Positions 53,373 to 63,004 are shown, numbered from the stretch's first letter. The stretch: DNA of 64,000 bases from Bradyrhizobium lupini (GCF_040939785.1 NZ_CP162553.1:558001-622000); one strand, 5' to 3'. Program-made: numbers and translations. Notes: a model not told the origin generated them from the letters alone.

Positions 53373-53539
53373 TATCTGATGGTGCCGGTGACGCCGTAGA
53401 GTGCGGCGTCACCGATCCGCCCGACACGAGGCGGGTCGTCCGGGTTCGGGGTGCCGCTCGATTGCGGAAGACGTACCTGAAATAAAGCGCGACCAGCCGT
53501 CGCAGATCGAAAATCAGCAAGGCGAACCTGCCGTAACCG
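53369..53539 (-). pseudogene. Orphan C-terminal fragment of a protein ending in an aromatic residue
   Basis: A 56-codon open frame on the minus strand with no start codon ends NPDDPPRVGRIGDAALYGVT then GTIRY-stop, overlapping the MFS stop. The clean ending and the alternating pattern suggest the tail of a secreted or outer-membrane protein whose front has been lost; a stop lies just upstream in frame. The matched arms GGTGACGCCG/CGGCGTCACC within it (53387-53413) form a hairpin. Confidence 0.3.
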
Positions 53540-53591
53540 TCAACAGACGCCTTGCGGATGTTCATGCGTCGCAATTATGTCGGCTGGCCGC

Positions 53592-54155
53592 TCAGGCGAG
53601 GGACCCCCCGCGCGGGTTGACGATCGTATAGCCACGCAATGAACGCGCATGCATTCGCGTCGCGTGTCCGCCCGAGTTGGCGTCGTACGCCATCCAGGTG
53701 TCCCCTTCCAAATGCTGCTCGAGGACGAATACATGTCCACGTCGCGCTGCGACCATTCCCGGTGCGGGTGATGTCCGCGGGAAGCGCAGCCAATTGGCCG
53801 CAAGATTCAATTCCGGCACGATACGGCCGAACACGCGCAGAGCCGCGCCGCAGCCGCAGAAGGAGGAAGGACACCCTGCCGGACGACTGCCGACGATGCG
53901 GGCGCTGGAGATGCTCGTCGTCGGGGCGCCGCCCGCGTCGGTCACTGTCAATTGCGTCGCGCGATAGGCTTGTAGCGAGGACCTGGGATTCAGTGGGGAC
54001 CGGGAAGTCCGCTCACGGCGCGGTTGCGCATATGAGAAGTCGCAGGGCATCGTGACGTTGCATTCAGGTACTTGATGAATGCGATAAGTCCGTGCTTCGG
54101 AAGCGACGGAGCTGAGGGCAACCAAGAGACACGCAGAAAGAACCGCCTTGAACAT
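53592..54155 (-). CDS. Secreted cysteine-containing protein of unknown function (NlpC/CHAP-like pattern)
   Basis: 187 residues from ATG 54155 (GGAGCCCTGCA upstream); the frame runs to 54278 but the signal peptide begins here (MFKAVLSACLLVALSSVASEA). Mature part has a Cys-rich block GCPSSFCGCGAALRVFG followed by LAANWLRFPRTSPAPGMVAA and RRGHVFVLEQHLEGDTWMAY, then DANSGGHATRMHARSLRGYT. A Cys, a His in GHVFV and an Asn in DANSGG are spaced as in papain-like amidases (NlpC/P60, CHAP), so a wall-associated amidase is possible. I am sure of secretion, not of activity. Confidence 0.65.
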   Translation of the reverse strand: MFKAVLSACLLVALSSVASEARTYRIHQVPECNVTMPCDFSYAQPRRERTSRSPLNPRSSLQAYRATQLTVTDAGGAPTTSISSARIVGSRPAGCPSSFCGCGAALRVFGRIVPELNLAANWLRFPRTSPAPGMVAARRGHVFVLEQHLEGDTWMAYDANSGGHATRMHARSLRGYTIVNPRGGSLA

Positions 54156-54457
54156 TGCAGGGCTCCAAATTGAAGATCCCTGCCCCGGCAATGAGAAACC
54201 AATAACAGTTTGGCTGAAATCGGCTAAAAGAACGGCCAAAAGTGGCTTCATTTGCAGGCCGATTTCTGCAGTCCTCATAGCCCAGACGTAGCGGCGGAGA
54301 TAGATAACTCGCAGAGAACGAACGCGTCTCGTCGCAACTGAAAACGCGATCGGATGTGCACGCGCCGCTCAGCGATGGGCGTCGACCGGCCCGAGCGCAC
54401 AATTGCGCAGGGTACCCCTCGAGCCATAAACCCGGCCGGTGATTGTTGCGCGCTTGG
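54156..54457. other. Intergenic region
   Basis: 302 bases between the secreted-protein gene and the kinase gene end. It must hold the promoter of the former. No gene, repeat or clear terminator seen. Confidence 0.4.
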
Positions 54458-56167
54458 TCAACCCCGAGTCGTCGCCAAACCCGCTCCTGTGGCTATCGCA
54501 AAGTCCGATTTTGCAGCGCCGAGCGCTGCGGCGAGCTCGTCGATGTGGTAAGGCTTCGATAGGATCCGGATCCCGGCCTGCTCGGCGTCGTGAACCGCGG
54601 CTTCGGCGTATCCGCTCGTCAGCAGGACCGGAATGTCGCTTCGCCTTCTTCTGATCTCGCGCGCGAGTTCGACACCGTTCATGCCGCCCGGCATCATGAT
54701 ATCGGAAAACACCAGATCGACGGAGCGGCCGTCCGCTAGGGCACCGAGAGCCGCCGCAGCGCTGGCCGCCCGCGTGACCTGGTAACCGAGCTGCGCAAGC
54801 ATCTCGCTGACGAGCGCGGCGACCTCGTCGTCGTCTTCGACGAGGAGGATTCGGCCCTGATTGGCCTTCTTGGGCCGCGCCCTGTTCAGGTCGATGAGGT
54901 GCCGTTCACCCGAAGGGATATTCCTGGATCGCGGCAAATAGAGCTCGATGCTGGTGCCCTCGTCGACAACCGATTTTATTCGAACCATCCCGCGTGATTG
55001 CGTGGCAAATCCGTGGACCTGAGCAAGCCCCAGGCCCGAGCCTTTCCCGACATCCTTGGTCGTGAAGAACGGTTCGAAGACCCGCGCCAGGATCTCGGGG
55101 CTCATTCCAACACCTCTATCGATCACGGACAGACGAACGTAATCGCCCGCGATCTCGTCCTCAATCAGGCCGGCCAGGTTCTCGCCGCGGACAACGATCG
55201 TGCCACCGTTCGGCATCGCATCGCGGGCGTTGACCGCCAGGTTGAGAATGACCAGCTCGAGCTCTCCCGGATCGACCTCCACCGGCCAAAGCCCCTCCGG
55301 AAAATCGAACTCGACGTGAACGTCGCCTCTGAGGCTCCGATCGAGCAATTCGCGCATGCCGCCGATCTGCGCTGGGATGTCGACGGCCTCGGGCCGGAGC
55401 TTCTGCCGCCGTGAAAAAGCCAGAAGCTGCCTGGTCAGGCCGGCACCACGCTGCGCCGCCTGAACCATTCCTTCCAGCAGACGACGCCGCCGATCAGGAT
55501 CAGTCTGCCGGTCGAGCATGTCCAATCCACCGGAGATCACCATCAGCAGATTATTGAAGTCGTGAGCTACTCCGCCGGTCAATTGCCCGATGGCTTCGAT
55601 CTTCTGGGCCTGACGAAGGGTCTCCTCGACGCGGGCGCGCTCTTCCATTTCGGCCCGCAGATGCTTGTTGGCCTCCTCGAGGGCACGGGTGCGCTCGACC
55701 ACGAGCTTCTCGAGCTCCTGGGCCGTCCGCTCGCGCGCCTGCAGCAAGGTCCGAATTTCATATTGCCGCCGGCGGGCCCGCATCGCGGATTGAATTGCGC
55801 TCGTCAGCGTGATCGGCTGAACCGGGCGCTCGAGCAGCGAAACGTTGCGGAGTGTCTCGACGATGCTGCGGCGCCAGGCAACCACCGCCGGCTGCTCCCG
55901 GTGGCTGGTGAGAATGACAAAGGGCAGGTCGGACCAGGGCGGCTGCCGCTCGATCCAATGTGCCAGCGGCTGGGTATCCTTTCCGAACAAGCCCTCCTCG
56001 GCGAGAAGCACCGCGCCCACGCCAGCCGACATCTCGTTGACCAGTTCAGGCAGACCTCGACAATTGATTGCCACGAGATCCGAATTGCGGAGAAGCTCGA
56101 CCGATGCCGGTCCATCGCGGCCAATCGGAGCAAACACGAGGACGCAATGATCGCGGTCGGCGCTCAT
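54458..56167 (-). CDS. Hybrid histidine kinase with N-terminal pseudo-receiver and C-terminal receiver
   Basis: 569 residues, no membrane segment, so cytosolic. Residues 1-130 look like a receiver without its phospho-Asp ([27 protein letters not shown], and [11 protein letters not shown] with Arg in place of the conserved Lys). A coiled coil follows (140-190). HisKA box [20 protein letters not shown] with His202; N box [15 protein letters not shown] (309-322); G1 DRGVGM; F and G2 [20 protein letters not shown]. Receiver 438-550 with VEDDDEV, phospho-Asp489 in [12 protein letters not shown] and Lys538 in LSKPY. Overlaps the stop of the KaiC-like gene by ATGA, so the two work together, with KaiC probably governing kinase activity. 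Confidence 0.9.
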   Translation of the reverse strand: MSADRDHCVLVFAPIGRDGPASVELLRNSDLVAINCRGLPELVNEMSAGVGAVLLAEEGLFGKDTQPLAHWIERQPPWSDLPFVILTSHREQPAVVAWRRSIVETLRNVSLLERPVQPITLTSAIQSAMRARRRQYEIRTLLQARERTAQELEKLVVERTRALEEANKHLRAEMEERARVEETLRQAQKIEAIGQLTGGVAHDFNNLLMVISGGLDMLDRQTDPDRRRRLLEGMVQAAQRGAGLTRQLLAFSRRQKLRPEAVDIPAQIGGMRELLDRSLRGDVHVEFDFPEGLWPVEVDPGELELVILNLAVNARDAMPNGGTIVVRGENLAGLIEDEIAGDYVRLSVIDRGVGMSPEILARVFEPFFTTKDVGKGSGLGLAQVHGFATQSRGMVRIKSVVDEGTSIELYLPRSRNIPSGERHLIDLNRARPKKANQGRILLVEDDDEVAALVSEMLAQLGYQVTRAASAAAALGALADGRSVDLVFSDIMMPGGMNGVELAREIRRRRSDIPVLLTSGYAEAAVHDAEQAGIRILSKPYHIDELAAALGAAKSDFAIATGAGLATTRG

Positions 56168-57678
56168 TCCGACAGCCCCTCCGGTATCTCCGTGCCCGAG
56201 TAACGCGGATTCCCGGAAAAGATGCCGCTGAATCCGGTCAGCGGAGGACCTACCGTAATGCCGGCACTGCCAAGACGAAACTCGCGGATGGAATTTTCAT
56301 GATTGCCGCTGCGCTTCTTCACGACCGAGAGGGCGCGCCGCACCGTTCCGCCGACTTCGAAATAGCGCAGCATGAGCACGGCATCGCTCAAATAACTGAT
56401 ATCGAGGGCCGTTTCCATCGGGCCGACCAGCCCATGCTGAGCGAGGATAAGGACGGTCAGCACGCCTTTCTGCCCGAGATAGCTCAAGAGCTCGTGCATC
56501 TGGAGGATGAGAAATCGCTCATCCGGCATTGCGTTGAGGTAGCCGTTCAGACTGTCGATGACAACAATTCGGGCGTTGTCCTTTTCGACGCTGTTGCGCA
56601 CATTGGCGGCGAATTCGCCGGGGGACATTTCGGCGGGATCGATCTGTTTAAATCGGATGAGTCCCGATTGCAGATGGCTTTCAAGCGGCAGGCCCAGCGT
56701 TCGAGCCCGGGCCTCCACTGTACCGCGACCTTCATCGAAGGCAAAGAACACCGCATGCTCACCGCGATCTGCCGCCGCGATCGCATAGGTCAGCGCGAGA
56801 GACGACTTGCCGACACCGGCGGCGCCCAAGAGCAGCGCACTGGTGCCGCGCTCGAGCCCTCCTCCCAGGAGCTGGTCGAGTTGTGCATTGCCGCTGGGCG
56901 TCAACTCACCGATAAACGAGGTGTGATGTTCCGCCGCCACCAGACGGGGGAATATCCGCACCCCTCCCGCTTCGATCGTGAAATCGTGGAAACCGCCGCG
57001 AAATCGAATGCCGCGCATCTTGATCACGCGAAGCCGCCGGCGCTCTGCCCCATAATCAATGGCGAGCTGTTCGAGCATCACGACGCCATGCGCGATCGAA
57101 TGGAGTTGCAGATCGTCCTGGGAGGACGAGAGATCGTCGAGGAGGATGACCGTGCAGTTGCGGTTGGTGAAAAAGTGCTTCAGGGCCAGAACCTGGCGCC
57201 GGTACCGCAGCGGGTTCTGCGCAAGGAGGCGGAGCTCGGACAGGCTGTCCAGCACCACGCGCGCGGGATTGATCCGTTCGACCTCTTTGAATATCAGGCC
57301 CGTGGTTTCGCTCAGCTCCATCTCGGCGGGGTGGAAGACGGTGAGCTCGCGCTCCGGATCGAGCGTCGTCTCAGGCGGCACCAGTTCGAAGATGTCGACT
57401 CCTTGCAACGACCAGCCGTGCCGCTGTGCAACCAGCGTCAGCTCACGCTTGGTTTCCGACAAGGAGATATAGAGCACGCGTTCACCGGAGCGGGCGCCCT
57501 CGAGAAGGAATTGAAGCGCCATCGTGGTCTTGCCCGAGCCGGGCCGACCCTCGTAGAGGTACATGCGATTGGGATCGAGCCCGCCGTAGAGGATATCGTC
57601 GAGGCCGTCACTGCCGGTCGAAATCCTGGGCAACTCTCCGGGGTCGCTGGTTTGCGCCCGGCTTGATGAATTGATCAT
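56164..57678 (-). CDS. KaiC-like double-domain RecA ATPase
   Basis: 504 residues from ATG 57678. Two RecA domains as in KaiC: Walker A EGRPGSGKTTMALQFL (residues 43-58) with SETKRELT after it, and GAAGVGKSSLALTYAIAA (second, near 285) with FFAFDEGRGTV. Walker B regions PARVVLDSLSELRL and ARIVVIDSLNGYL. In cyanobacterial KaiC the CII phosphosites are Ser431-Thr432 in STITD; here the aligned segment is DISYLSDAVLMLRYFEVGG, keeping a Ser but with Tyr for Thr. C-terminal SVVKKRSGNHENSIREFRL as in KaiC. No kaiA or kaiB nearby. First gene of a two-gene operon with the hybrid kinase. Confidence 0.92.
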   Translation of the reverse strand: MINSSSRAQTSDPGELPRISTGSDGLDDILYGGLDPNRMYLYEGRPGSGKTTMALQFLLEGARSGERVLYISLSETKRELTLVAQRHGWSLQGVDIFELVPPETTLDPERELTVFHPAEMELSETTGLIFKEVERINPARVVLDSLSELRLLAQNPLRYRRQVLALKHFFTNRNCTVILLDDLSSSQDDLQLHSIAHGVVMLEQLAIDYGAERRRLRVIKMRGIRFRGGFHDFTIEAGGVRIFPRLVAAEHHTSFIGELTPSGNAQLDQLLGGGLERGTSALLLGAAGVGKSSLALTYAIAAADRGEHAVFFAFDEGRGTVEARARTLGLPLESHLQSGLIRFKQIDPAEMSPGEFAANVRNSVEKDNARIVVIDSLNGYLNAMPDERFLILQMHELLSYLGQKGVLTVLILAQHGLVGPMETALDISYLSDAVLMLRYFEVGGTVRRALSVVKKRSGNHENSIREFRLGSAGITVGPPLTGFSGIFSGNPRYSGTEIPEGLSE

Positions 57679-57940
57679 TGAACCCCCGTGAAGCTCCATC
57701 GCCGACAGTGCGCTCCGGCCCCGAGATGGGACGCGCGGTCAGCGGCCCGTCTCAGTCGTAAGGCGAAATCTGGCAAAGAACGCCGAAGCCGGGTTCCAAG
57801 TTCCGCCTAAGGACGCATGTCCGCCAGACCGTCGGCCGCGGAACCGTTCTCGCCCACCATTTCAGCTTTTGCGGTCTCACTAGCGGTCCTGGACGGTCAG
57901 CGTCGACAAGGCGGTTCGCCAGCCGAAAAGCCGCGCCGGC

Positions 57941-59638
57941 TCACTGCATCATCGCGGCCGCGATCTTCTCCGCCGACATCAGGACCGGAAAATTGGTGTT
58001 GGCGCACGGCACCACCGGGAAGATCGAGGCATCGACGACGCGCAGGCCCTGCACGCCCTTGACGCGCCCCTGTGGATCGACCACCGCCATCGGATCATCG
58101 GTCCGGCCCATGCGGCACGAGCAGGAGGCGTGCCACACGCCGATCGTGGCCTTGCGCACGAAGGCTTCCAACGCCTCGTCATCGTTGATGACGTCGTCGA
58201 AGGTGAAGCCCTCGACCACGAAATTGTCGATCATGTAGTGGCGCAGCGCCGCCGGCCCGTCCATCAGGGCCGCGGCGATCTTGGTCAGAATCCGATTCTT
58301 GGTGTTGACCACGCCGATCTTGCGCACGCGATCGGTATAGGAGGCCGGGAACGGCTTGTCCGTCACGGCCCTGACGACGTCGCTCATCTGCACGGCCGCC
58401 ATCTTGCGAAAGCCGCTCATCAGGCGATCGAGGTCGCGCCGGTCGGACAACAGGTTGAACTCGACGATCGGCTCGACTGCCGGGTCGCGCGAGGCAAGTT
58501 TGACCTGTCCGGTCTCGGAATAGGTCTTGTTGACGAACGTCAGCAGCGATCCGATTTGCTCACCGACGGCGTGCCAGGCCGATTTGCTGAGCAGCACGAC
58601 GAACATGTCGCCTTTCGGCACGCCTTCGAGCCCGGACGAGTAACGCAGGCCAAGCTGCATATGGCGCCTGGTGTGCTCGTTCATCCGCGCGCCGCGGCGG
58701 ACAAAGGACGATAGCGAGATCGAGGGATGATCCATCAGGCGCTGGCCGACGCCCTGCAGCCCCATCAACACGGGAATGCCCATATCCCTGAGGTGACCGA
58801 CCGGGCCGATGCCGGCGCGCAACAGATGCGCCGGCGAATGGATGGCGCCGCTGGAGAGAATGATCTCGCGGGCGCGGAATTCCTGCTCCCGCCCGTCGAC
58901 CACCGCCTTCACGCCGACGCAATGCGTGCCCTCGAACAGCAACTCCCTGACTTGCGTGTTGGTGGAGATCGTGAGGTTGGCGCGCTTGCGCGTGTCTCGA
59001 TCGAGATAGCCCATGGCAGCCGAGACGCGTTGCTCGGCCTGGTTCGAGTGCGTCACCGGGAAAAACCCGTCGACGAACTCGCCATTCTGGTCGGGCAGGA
59101 ACTGATGTCCGGCCTGCTGGAAGGCTTGCGCGAACGCCTGCGAATGCCGCGTCCAGTGCTCCCTGGGGATTCGGCGGACCGGGATGCGGCCGTCCTTGCC
59201 GTGGTAGGGACCGTCGAAATCGAGGTCGCGCTCGACCTTCTTGAAGAAGGGCAGCACATCATTCCAGCTCCACCCCGCGGCGCCGCGCGCTTCCCATTCG
59301 TCGTAATCGGTCGGCGCGCCGCGGTTGGCCATCTGGCCGTTGATCGAGGAGCCGCCGCCAAGCACGCGAGCCTGCTCGTATTTGCGCAGGGGCGGGCGCC
59401 CTTCGTCCGGGTTGTTGTGACTGACGATCTGGGTCGTGACCTTGAGCTCGGTCCAGTGGAAGCGCGGATCGAAATAGGCCGTCCCCGGATAGCTGTCCTT
59501 GATCTCGGCCGGCTCGTCTCCGGGCGGTGTGTCCTGTCCAGCCTCGCAGAGCAGGACCTTGTTGGCGCTCCTCGCGGAGAGCCGGTGGGCCAGCACGGAC
59601 CCCGCCGAGCCGCCGCCCACGATAATGAAGTCGTACAC
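57941..59638 (-). CDS. GMC-family FAD oxidoreductase (choline/alcohol dehydrogenase-like)
   Basis: 565 residues. FAD loop FIIVGGGSAGSVLAHRLSA at the start; signature 1 near residue 80 (ARVLGGGSSINGQMANRG); signature 2 GAIHSPAHLLRAGIGP near 275; C-terminal GVWHASCSCRMG with the active His and VVDASIFPVVPCANTNFPV. Oxidises primary alcohols or choline-like substrates. Monocistronic as far as visible; substrate unknown. Confidence 0.92.
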   Translation of the reverse strand: MYDFIIVGGGSAGSVLAHRLSARSANKVLLCEAGQDTPPGDEPAEIKDSYPGTAYFDPRFHWTELKVTTQIVSHNNPDEGRPPLRKYEQARVLGGGSSINGQMANRGAPTDYDEWEARGAAGWSWNDVLPFFKKVERDLDFDGPYHGKDGRIPVRRIPREHWTRHSQAFAQAFQQAGHQFLPDQNGEFVDGFFPVTHSNQAEQRVSAAMGYLDRDTRKRANLTISTNTQVRELLFEGTHCVGVKAVVDGREQEFRAREIILSSGAIHSPAHLLRAGIGPVGHLRDMGIPVLMGLQGVGQRLMDHPSISLSSFVRRGARMNEHTRRHMQLGLRYSSGLEGVPKGDMFVVLLSKSAWHAVGEQIGSLLTFVNKTYSETGQVKLASRDPAVEPIVEFNLLSDRRDLDRLMSGFRKMAAVQMSDVVRAVTDKPFPASYTDRVRKIGVVNTKNRILTKIAAALMDGPAALRHYMIDNFVVEGFTFDDVINDDEALEAFVRKATIGVWHASCSCRMGRTDDPMAVVDPQGRVKGVQGLRVVDASIFPVVPCANTNFPVLMSAEKIAAAMMQ

Positions 59639-59813
59639 GATTGGCGCTTCCTCTTGTTCTTGCCCGGGAAGCGTAGCGCGTTATTGTTTTGAGGTCACGT
59701 CATCGCTGCCGCGGCAAAGCGCGAGCACAACGCCGTCGACGCCGAGGGCACCGCCCGGCGGCAGGCATCTGCCGTCCGGTCAGCAGGTGACGAGGGAGCG
59801 AACCGAGGAGGCT

Positions 59814-59933
59814 TTACGGCTTCCTTACGAAGCCCGCGCGCAACCTCTCGGCAAACCAGACTACAAAAATCGAAGCGAACGACAGGCAGAAAAATATGGC
59901 TGTCCAAAGCAGCGCGTTACCCGCATTTGTCAT
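59814..59933 (-). CDS. Very small single-span membrane protein
   Basis: 39 residues from ATG 59933 (GAGGGAGAGACGTC upstream): MTNAGNALLWTAIFFCLSFA, then SIFVVWFAERLRAGFVRKP. One hydrophobic helix followed by a basic tail, so likely inserted with the C-terminus in the cytosol. Good ribosome site and a sensible composition support it as real, although a 39-codon frame alone is weak evidence. No family recognised. Confidence 0.5.
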   Translation of the reverse strand: MTNAGNALLWTAIFFCLSFASIFVVWFAERLRAGFVRKP

Positions 59934-60060
59934 GACGTCTCTCCCTCGTTTCAAACGAGACGCTTGCAGACAATCGAACGCTACGTGTTGCGATAGATCA
60001 ATTTTGCCGAACTGCAATTAGGCTGAGATCGGCATCAGCAGCTCGCAGTGACGGCTGAGG

Positions 60061-61620
60061 CTACGGCCTGATCGAAAAACTCTCCGGCGGCCCTGGCTTC
60101 CGCAATGGCTCCGACAGCCGCGCGAACTCGCACAGCAGCGACCGCGTCTTCCTGGGATCGATGATCTCCTCCACCCAGAATTTTTCGGCGGAACGGAATG
60201 GCGAGCGCAGCCTGTTGAGGCGGTCCTCGATCTCTTTCAGTTTCTCCGCCTTGTCCTCGGCCGCGTCGATGTCCGCGCGGTAGGCGGCTTCGATGCCGCC
60301 TTCGAGCGGGAGCGAGCCCCAATAAGCCGACGGCCAGGCGTAGCGGATCGAGAAGCGGTCGGCGGGCTGATGCACCACGCCGGCGACGCCGAAGGCGTTA
60401 CGCAGGATCACCGTGCACCAGGGCACCGTGGCCTGGTTGACCGCGGCCATAGCGCGAACGCCATGGCGGATGGTGCCCGCCTTCTCCGCATCGAGGCCGA
60501 TCATGAAGCCGGGGCAGTCCATGAGATAGACGATCGGCAAATGGAAGGTCTCGGCGAAGTCGACCCAGCGCACCACCTTCTGGCAGGCATCCGCCGTCCA
60601 GGAGCCGCCATAGTGAAAGCTGTCGCTGGCGAGCACCATCACCGCCCTGCCCTCGAGCCGCGCGAGGCCGACAATGATCGGCTTGCCGAAATTTTTGGCG
60701 ACCTCGAAGAACGAGCCCTTGTCCACGACCTGCTCGACGATCGGCCGTATCTTGTAGACCTGCTTGCGGTTGCGTGGCACCGCGCTCATCAGCGCCTCTT
60801 CTGTGCGCTCCGGATTGTCGGTGCAGGGCAAGGTCGGTGGTAGCTCGTAGACCGACGACGGCAGATAGGACAGGAATCGCCGGGCGCAGGCAAACGCCTC
60901 CTCCTCGGTGTCGACGGCATGATCGACCGCGCCGGCGCGGGTCTGGATGTCGGCGCCGCCGAGCTCTTCCCTCGAGAGGTCCTGCCCCAGCGCCTTCACC
61001 ACCGGCGGACCTGCGACGAACATCGCGGACTTCCGGGTCATGATGGAATAGTGGCTGGCGGCAAGACGCGCGGCACCGAGCCCTGCGACCGAGCCGAGGC
61101 CGAGCGCGACCACGGGCACGCGCGACAAATTCTCGGTGGTGAAGCGATACCAGCGTGTGCCGCCGATGCCGCCCGGCAAGTTCGCCGCGCCCTTGGTCTC
61201 GATAGTCTTGACCGAGCCGCCGCCGCCGGAGCCTTCGATGATGCGGACGATGGGCAGGCGGAGATCATGCGCCATCTCCTCCGCCATCAGCGGTTTTGCG
61301 GAGATGGACGCGTCCGCCGAGCCGCCGCGCACGGTGAAATCGTCGCCGACCACGACGACGGTGCGGCCTTCGATGCGCGCGCGGCCGAACACGCAGTTCG
61401 CCGGCGTCAATTTCTGCAACTCGCCGCTGGAATCGTATTCACCGACGCCGGAGACGGCACCGATCTCGTGAAAGCTGCCCTTGTCGGTCAGTCTGTCGAT
61501 ACGCTCCCGAACAGTCAGTCGGCCCTGGTCATGCTGACGCTTGACCTTGTCAACGCCGCCCATCTCCCGCGCGAAGGCTTCGCGCCGGGCGAGCTCGTCG
61601 AGTTCCGGCTTCCAGTTCAT
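60061..61620 (-). CDS. Acyl-CoA carboxylase carboxyltransferase subunit
   Basis: 519 residues, the full length of propionyl/acetyl/methylcrotonyl-type CT subunits. Both crotonase halves are present: KPLMAEEMAHDLRLPIVRII with EGSGGGGSVKT, and FLMDCPGFMIG-like YLMDCPGFMIGLDAEKAGTI; GGSWTADACQKVVRWVDFAE and YGVRAMAAVNQ-like region. Transfers carboxyl from biotin carrier to an acyl-CoA. It overlaps the IclR gene end by 71 bases. The carrier protein gene lies divergently at 62619; no biotin carboxylase gene is in the window. Confidence 0.9.
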   Translation of the reverse strand: MNWKPELDELARREAFAREMGGVDKVKRQHDQGRLTVRERIDRLTDKGSFHEIGAVSGVGEYDSSGELQKLTPANCVFGRARIEGRTVVVVGDDFTVRGGSADASISAKPLMAEEMAHDLRLPIVRIIEGSGGGGSVKTIETKGAANLPGGIGGTRWYRFTTENLSRVPVVALGLGSVAGLGAARLAASHYSIMTRKSAMFVAGPPVVKALGQDLSREELGGADIQTRAGAVDHAVDTEEEAFACARRFLSYLPSSVYELPPTLPCTDNPERTEEALMSAVPRNRKQVYKIRPIVEQVVDKGSFFEVAKNFGKPIIVGLARLEGRAVMVLASDSFHYGGSWTADACQKVVRWVDFAETFHLPIVYLMDCPGFMIGLDAEKAGTIRHGVRAMAAVNQATVPWCTVILRNAFGVAGVVHQPADRFSIRYAWPSAYWGSLPLEGGIEAAYRADIDAAEDKAEKLKEIEDRLNRLRSPFRSAEKFWVEEIIDPRKTRSLLCEFARLSEPLRKPGPPESFSIRP

Positions 61621-62524
61621 TCACTCCCTCCGAATTGATCGGCTTGTTATTGTTGTGCACGGCCATGGCGACCGGTTTACGCGGGATGCGGGCGTTGAAG
61701 ACTTCGCCTTCCGCGCCCTCCATCAGGCTGCCGAGCGAACGGCCAAGCGCGAGCATCAGCGGCGCGACTTCGGCATGCAGGCGCTCTTCGTCGTACATCG
61801 CCGACAGAAGACCGATCGTGATGACGACGAAGGTCTGGTATTGCGGCGACCAGATCGGCACCGCGAGCCCGTTGATATGCGGGCTCCACAGGCCGCAGGC
61901 CACGACATAGCCGCGCTCATGCAGCGACTGCCGGTTGGCCTCGATGCGGGGCCGCAGGATTTTCGCAGCCTCGGGAGCTTCCCGCTCCATGTCCGCGATG
62001 AAGGCATCGCCGACCTCGGGCGCCAATGCCGCGGTGTAGGCTGCGCCTGCAGCGGTCGAGGCCATCGAGATGCGGCTGCCGGTGCCCTCGTGCAGCCCGA
62101 GTGCCGAGGCCGAACGCGCGAACTGGAGATAGACCAGATGGAAGCGATCGGGGACCACGAAGCCGACGGTGCCCGGCAGTTGCTCGGCGACTTCCTGGAG
62201 CCGCTGGCGGATCATGCTGCGCAGCTGCGCGCCCTTCATCATCGAGGCGCTCATCGCCACCGCGCTCGGCCCGATGCGATATTTCTGATCGCGCGGCAGA
62301 TAAACCAGTTGCCCCATCCGCGTCAGCGTGTGCGTCAACCGCGACACCGTGGAGCGCGGCAGGCCGCAGCGATTTGAAATTTCGAGATTGCCAAGCCTGG
62401 CCTCGTGGCCTTCGAAGCACCGCAACACGTCGAACGCGCGCGACACCACCTGGATGACATCACCCTCACCGGCTTCGCCAGCGAGCGCACCTTGTCTACT
62501 CAACCGCTCCGAACGTCGTCCCAT
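61550..62524 (-). CDS. IclR-family transcriptional regulator
   Basis: 324 residues. N-terminal winged helix (AFDVLRCFEGHEARLGNLEI, NRCGLPRSTVSRLTHTLTRM) and GAF-like effector domain (GTVGFVVPDRFHLVYLQFAR, GLWSPHINGLAVPIWSPQYQ, then SLGSLMEGAEGEVFNARIPR). Its C-terminal ~25 residues overlap the carboxyltransferase start, so the two are co-transcribed. It probably controls this operon and the divergent biotin-carrier and TAXI genes. Confidence 0.9.
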   Translation of the reverse strand: MGRRSERLSRQGALAGEAGEGDVIQVVSRAFDVLRCFEGHEARLGNLEISNRCGLPRSTVSRLTHTLTRMGQLVYLPRDQKYRIGPSAVAMSASMMKGAQLRSMIRQRLQEVAEQLPGTVGFVVPDRFHLVYLQFARSASALGLHEGTGSRISMASTAAGAAYTAALAPEVGDAFIADMEREAPEAAKILRPRIEANRQSLHERGYVVACGLWSPHINGLAVPIWSPQYQTFVVITIGLLSAMYDEERLHAEVAPLMLALGRSLGSLMEGAEGEVFNARIPRKPVAMAVHNNNKPINSEGVNELEAGTRRARPARSLRAGDGRR

Positions 62525-62618
62525 GATCCCTACCGCTTGTTCCGCTGTGCGGAATTAAATTCCGCTTGCAGAAGAAACTACCTCAGGCATTTTGCGACCA
62601 CAACAAAAAGGCGATGGC

Positions 62619-62840
62619 ATGCCAGAAATTAAGATCGTCACGGAGATCGCCGGACGCGTCTGCGCAACTCCCGTGCAAGTTGGAGGAACCGTTGCAGATG
62701 GCGATGAGATTGTGGTGGTCGAAGCGATGAAGATGGAGATACCGGTGCTTTCGCCTGTGAGCGGCGAGATCACATCGCTTCTGGTGAAGCTCGACGACGT
62801 CGTTACCGAAGGACAGGCGATCGCAATCGTCGCAAGCTGA
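62619..62840 (+). CDS. Biotin carboxyl carrier protein (biotinyl-lipoyl domain)
   Basis: 73 residues from ATG 62619 (AAAAAGGCGATGGC upstream). A single biotinyl domain: AGRVCATPVQVGGTVADGDE, then VVVEAMKMEIPVLSPVSGEI with the biotin-accepting Lys in EAMKME near residue 36, and VKLDDVVTEGQAIAIVAS. Carries CO2 between a biotin carboxylase and the carboxyltransferase encoded divergently. Stand-alone carriers of this size are usual. Confidence 0.93.
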   Translation: MPEIKIVTEIAGRVCATPVQVGGTVADGDEIVVVEAMKMEIPVLSPVSGEITSLLVKLDDVVTEGQAIAIVAS

Positions 62841-63004
62841 CTGCATTCTCCGTCGTTTTCCGCGACATTCTGTCAGCCTCATTGCTGTGTTCGCGGTACG
62901 GCGTTGCCATTGCCTGACCGCGATGACATGATCTCTCAAACAAAACCTGTTTCAAACAAAGAAAGAAATCGTCGCGGCAAACGCGAGGATCATTGGAGGG
63001 AAAC

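Noticed and set aside
53387..53413. Perfect 10-bp hairpin read as a terminator after the MFS gene
   Set aside because: No U-run on either strand; it may only reflect the decayed coding frame.
61550..61620. 71-base overlap of carboxyltransferase and IclR genes as an error
   Set aside because: Both ends look normal; the IclR tail is simply long, so I kept both.
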